Below are positions 61,103 through 64,000 of a stretch of DNA of 64,000 nt, one piece after another (within the stretch, counting starts at the first letter, position 1; every line of letters begins with the position of its first letter). The stretch comes from Quillaja saponaria (Eukaryota; Streptophyta; Magnoliopsida; Fabales; Quillajaceae). Where the stretch lies: contig CM055612.1 of the NCBI GenBank assembly GCA_029379385.1, positions 4,030,001 through 4,094,000 on the forward strand, in the 5' to 3' direction. The notes under the pieces are model-generated. The model did not search any database. It worked only from the letters and a program-made list of their open reading frames with translations, and was not told the DNA's origin. The translations under genes were made by a program, and so were the position numbers.

Positions 61103-63775
61103 TATATATATACTAGCCAAATGCACCTAAGCAAATGATTTTTATTTATTTTTAAATATTAAGTGGTCATTTCAAGTTTTTGAGTCTTTTTCAAAAAATA
61201 AATATAGGTTAGTGTGTAAATGAGAGTTAAGTGAATAGTTATTAAGAAGTTCATCTTCTTTAATTAATCGAGCACATCTTTATTATGATTAGTCAATCCG
61301 TTAGGGTTCTATGACATTTTATTATGCAACGTACAAAAACAAGGATATAATTTACTTCTCTTATGGTTGACAAAACTAATGAAGTTAATAATAACCTTAA
61401 TAATAAGTTTTAGTAATGTTGATAGATAGTCCTAAAATAATCAAGGTTCATTAACCAAAAGGAATTCAAAAATTGATGGTATATACTAATATATGAATTG
61501 TGTTAAACGATTTACAACATTTTATTGTGTACTAATCACATCAAAGCAACTTAAAAGTCATACATTTCATTATCTTGAAGCACCGACTACTAAGACTTCA
61601 CTAAAATTTCAAGATTCCAATGGGAAAAATGTTTTGGAAGGATGTGAACTTAATTAAGACGTACATGATGCACATGGCGTAATGAAAATGTGGAATGGTT
61701 GATTGGATCTAATATTAAGAAGAATAATTAAGTTACATATAGCCCATTTGATATCTCCATACGGAAGAATTAATAAATTCTTCTCTATATTGTTGGCAAA
61801 ATTTTGAGTTTTCTTTTTTATCTTTGATTACTCGATAATTTCCACAAGTACAAATACCAATCTTTATAGGACCAAAAAATATTTTACAAAATAATCCATC
61901 TTTTTCGTATTTATTAGTTTTGTAATTGAAAGTATAAGGCTTTGTTATCTCTACAATTATCTTTCTGGTAAGATTTTATTGGCCCTAGCACTTATTTGCT
62001 GAGGAGAAACTGATTTAATTTGGAGTTATTGATGTTTATAATGATCAATCATAAAATAAAAATTCTGATTCATTCCACTTCCTTCCTATAATTTAATTAA
62101 CCTAATTAATTAGTTTTTGTTAATGTGAAATTCATCCAAGGTGAGGTGTTAGGTTTGTCCGATCCCATGATCCTAGATGGAAAGCCTTTTTTTTTTTTAC
62201 TGGAGGTGAGACCTACAAAAGTAGACAGCATCCAGGGTGAAGCTCCCGCTAGGGGTGGAAATCATTTAGAATAATCGAAAAATCAAACCTAAATTTTTTT
62301 TTTTTCGTTTGGTTATCTTTCAATAAAATTTTGTTTTTGATTTTTGATTAATGGAAACCAAAATTATGATCATTTCGGTTTCTATTATTCTTCAATTTTA
62401 ACCGAAACCGAATTGAAAATATATTTACTTTATAAAAATAAATTAATATTAATTGAAGCCTTTTTTTATGGGCCACAATAATATATGTACATTTTTGAAA
62501 AAAAAAATATTGAAATCTTATTTTGTAGGTCAAATAAAAATAATTTTTTTGTTAAAAAATAGATAAATATATCTATTTTAGACCCAAGAATTAGATCTAA
62601 TATTTAAGTCCAAAAAACTAAAGTAACCAAAACCGAATCAATTCAATGGTTTGCTTCAGTCGCCTACTTTTAATAAAACCTGGATTACCGAAATCGAATC
62701 TCAACTGAACTTTATGTTCAGTTACTTATACCCTTAAAACCCACGGATTATTTGTTGATATTTAAAGTCAGTAAAAAAAAGAATATGATAGTAAATATAT
62801 TATTACTTTGTCACTTTTGTAGAAGATGATATAAATATAATACAGAATGTCCAATAAAAATTCACCACGTTTTCTTTAATGAGTGGCCCCCAGCACCCAA
62901 AAATGAGGAAAAGTCTTGCACGAAAAGTTCATGTTAATTAATCATGTATCCCTGTAAAAGATAAGACACTAGACAACGTTAAAGATGCCAAAAAAATAAT
63001 ATTAAATTTTATTTGTCTATCATGGTAATTGAACCTGAAAGAATGTACTTATTAGATTCCATGGCGCTCATGCAATTGGAGAATATTCAAAACCAACATT
63101 TTTCAACCTTCAAAAAAAATGAATTGGACTGTGTCTTGTCTTACTTGATGGAATATATAAACTAGCTAGTGGCATTAATTAATCAATTGGGCATCGAGAA
63201 AATGATCAAAAATACGATTACAAATTATCTTTAAATTTTATTAAAATAAATTATGAACAAAGTAAAATGCATTATTTAAAACCACCAATAGTATAATAAT
63301 ATATTGTTCTTAACTGATATCATGTTCTAACAATCAATTCATTTTAAATAAATTAAAATTTAATAATCAAACTAGCTAGTGTTATTTAACGTTTCAAAAT
63401 ATATCTATATATATTTAAAATTTTATGTTAATTAATAAATAGATCTTCCAAAATTTGATCTAATACGTCCCAATTAGAAATTAACTGCTCATGATATAAT
63501 TAATATGAATTCAAAATAAACTTTTTAAGAGATTTAACTCTATGGCACCAAATATATATCCCATAATTAAGTGCCGGTCTCTTTATCAATATGTTTTTCG
63601 GCATTCACTTGTTGACTGGCCTCTTGTCAGTACAAAATAAAATGTTGCATGTGTTAAATCTGAAGAAAACCACATACCTAGAAATTTCCTAATTATTAGT
63701 AACTTATATAATATCTAGTATTATTTAATTTATCACATTCACGCATGCACCTATAATTGATCTTATCAATTCTAC

Positions 63776-63790
63776 TTCTTATAAATAGGG
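63776..63790 (+). promoter_or_regulatory. TATA box of DUF247 copy 7
   Basis: CTTATAAATAGGGTCC at the position equivalent to the TATA boxes of copies 1 and 5. Confidence 0.55.
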
Positions 63791-63900
63791 TCCCCACAAC
63801 TCCAAAGTAGTCTCCTGTCCATAAAACACTGTTTTTTCTACCGACCACTACTAGAGCCAAACCCTTAAAAGAACACCTTGAATCACATCAAAATTCCTCA

Positions 63901-64000
63901 ATGGAAACCCTGTAAAGTTTCTTTTAATCACGATCATGAATGGGTCATAGACCTAAGCCGAACCCTTGAAGAAGACCTTGAATCATATCAAAATTCCTCC
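63901..64000 (+). pseudogene. DUF247 copy 7, start only (runs off the window), broken at codon 5
   Basis: Aligns base by base with the starts of copies 1 and 5, including HDHEWVIDLSRTLEEDLES in the downstream frame. An extra T after ATGGAAACCC makes the frame read Met-Glu-Thr-Leu-stop (TAA at 63913-63915). No other ATG lies in frame before the conserved block in the visible part. Probably a pseudogene, but most of it is outside the window. Confidence 0.75.

Larger units (their letters stand above)
59201..63750. other. Spacer of the third tandem unit
   Basis: No gene. It contains a copy of the 41.56-41.66 kb segment at 60053-60125, an (AT)n microsatellite at 60311-60337, a Helitron-like insertion (60343-61102), and blocks repeated from 55.9-57.0 kb. 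The last part (63540-63770) matches 50200-50410, just upstream of the intact DUF247 gene. Confidence 0.6.

Noticed and set aside
1..64000. CRISPR arrays, rRNA genes, bacterial operons or integrated virus
   Set aside because: None seen. The repeats are two-copy tandem or transposon-related, and no retroviral, pararetroviral or reverse-transcriptase motif was recognised.

Overview
The window is nuclear DNA from a eudicot plant. The evidence is split genes with GT-AG introns, plant-only gene families (class II KNOX, hydroxyproline O-arabinosyltransferase, DUF247), AT-rich spacers, and plant-type CACTA and Helitron-like elements. I cannot name the species from sequence alone.

The left half (about 1-31,000) is ordinary gene space. 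In order it holds: a regulatory-looking spacer; a KNAT3-type class II KNOX homeobox gene (+, 5227-9349); two small genes of a plant family often annotated as 'stress induced protein' (-, 11120-11611 and 13072-13620); an 18-exon neurochondrin-family gene (+, 15153-21404); a probable MITE; an 8-exon hydroxyproline O-arabinosyltransferase gene (+, 22829-27418); and a 6-exon 40S ribosomal protein S11 gene (-, 29100-30700). Neurochondrin, HPAT and RPS11 splice into full-length frames that are exact multiples of three. The KNOX gene carries a one-base insertion in exon 3, just before the ELK domain. The second 'stress induced' gene may have a shifted C-terminus.

The right half (about 30,500-64,000) is a decaying tandem array. 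The repeating unit is the first two coding exons and upstream region of RPS11, followed by a DUF247 (UPF0481) gene. Three units can be aligned: 30.5-35.2 kb (true RPS11 plus DUF247 with two frameshifts), 45.8-52.6 kb (RPS11 fragment plus the only intact DUF247, 50550-52268), and 58.5 kb to the window end (RPS11 fragment plus a DUF247 start broken at codon 5). Four further DUF247 remnants lie between them, at 40.0, 41.7, 43.4 and 53.4 kb. The remnant at 40.0 kb is interrupted by a CACTA transposon end. The DNA left of that end holds decayed kinesin-12 exons, so this looks like a gene-capturing CACTA element.

The genes shown here do not form one pathway. KNOX is a transcription factor, HPAT a Golgi glycosyltransferase, RPS11 a ribosomal protein, and the DUF247 cluster a fast-evolving plant membrane-protein family. 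The main biological interest is the DUF247/RPS11 array, the CACTA capture, an in-frame 99-base repeat that straddles the DUF247 start codon, and the frameshift in the KNOX gene.
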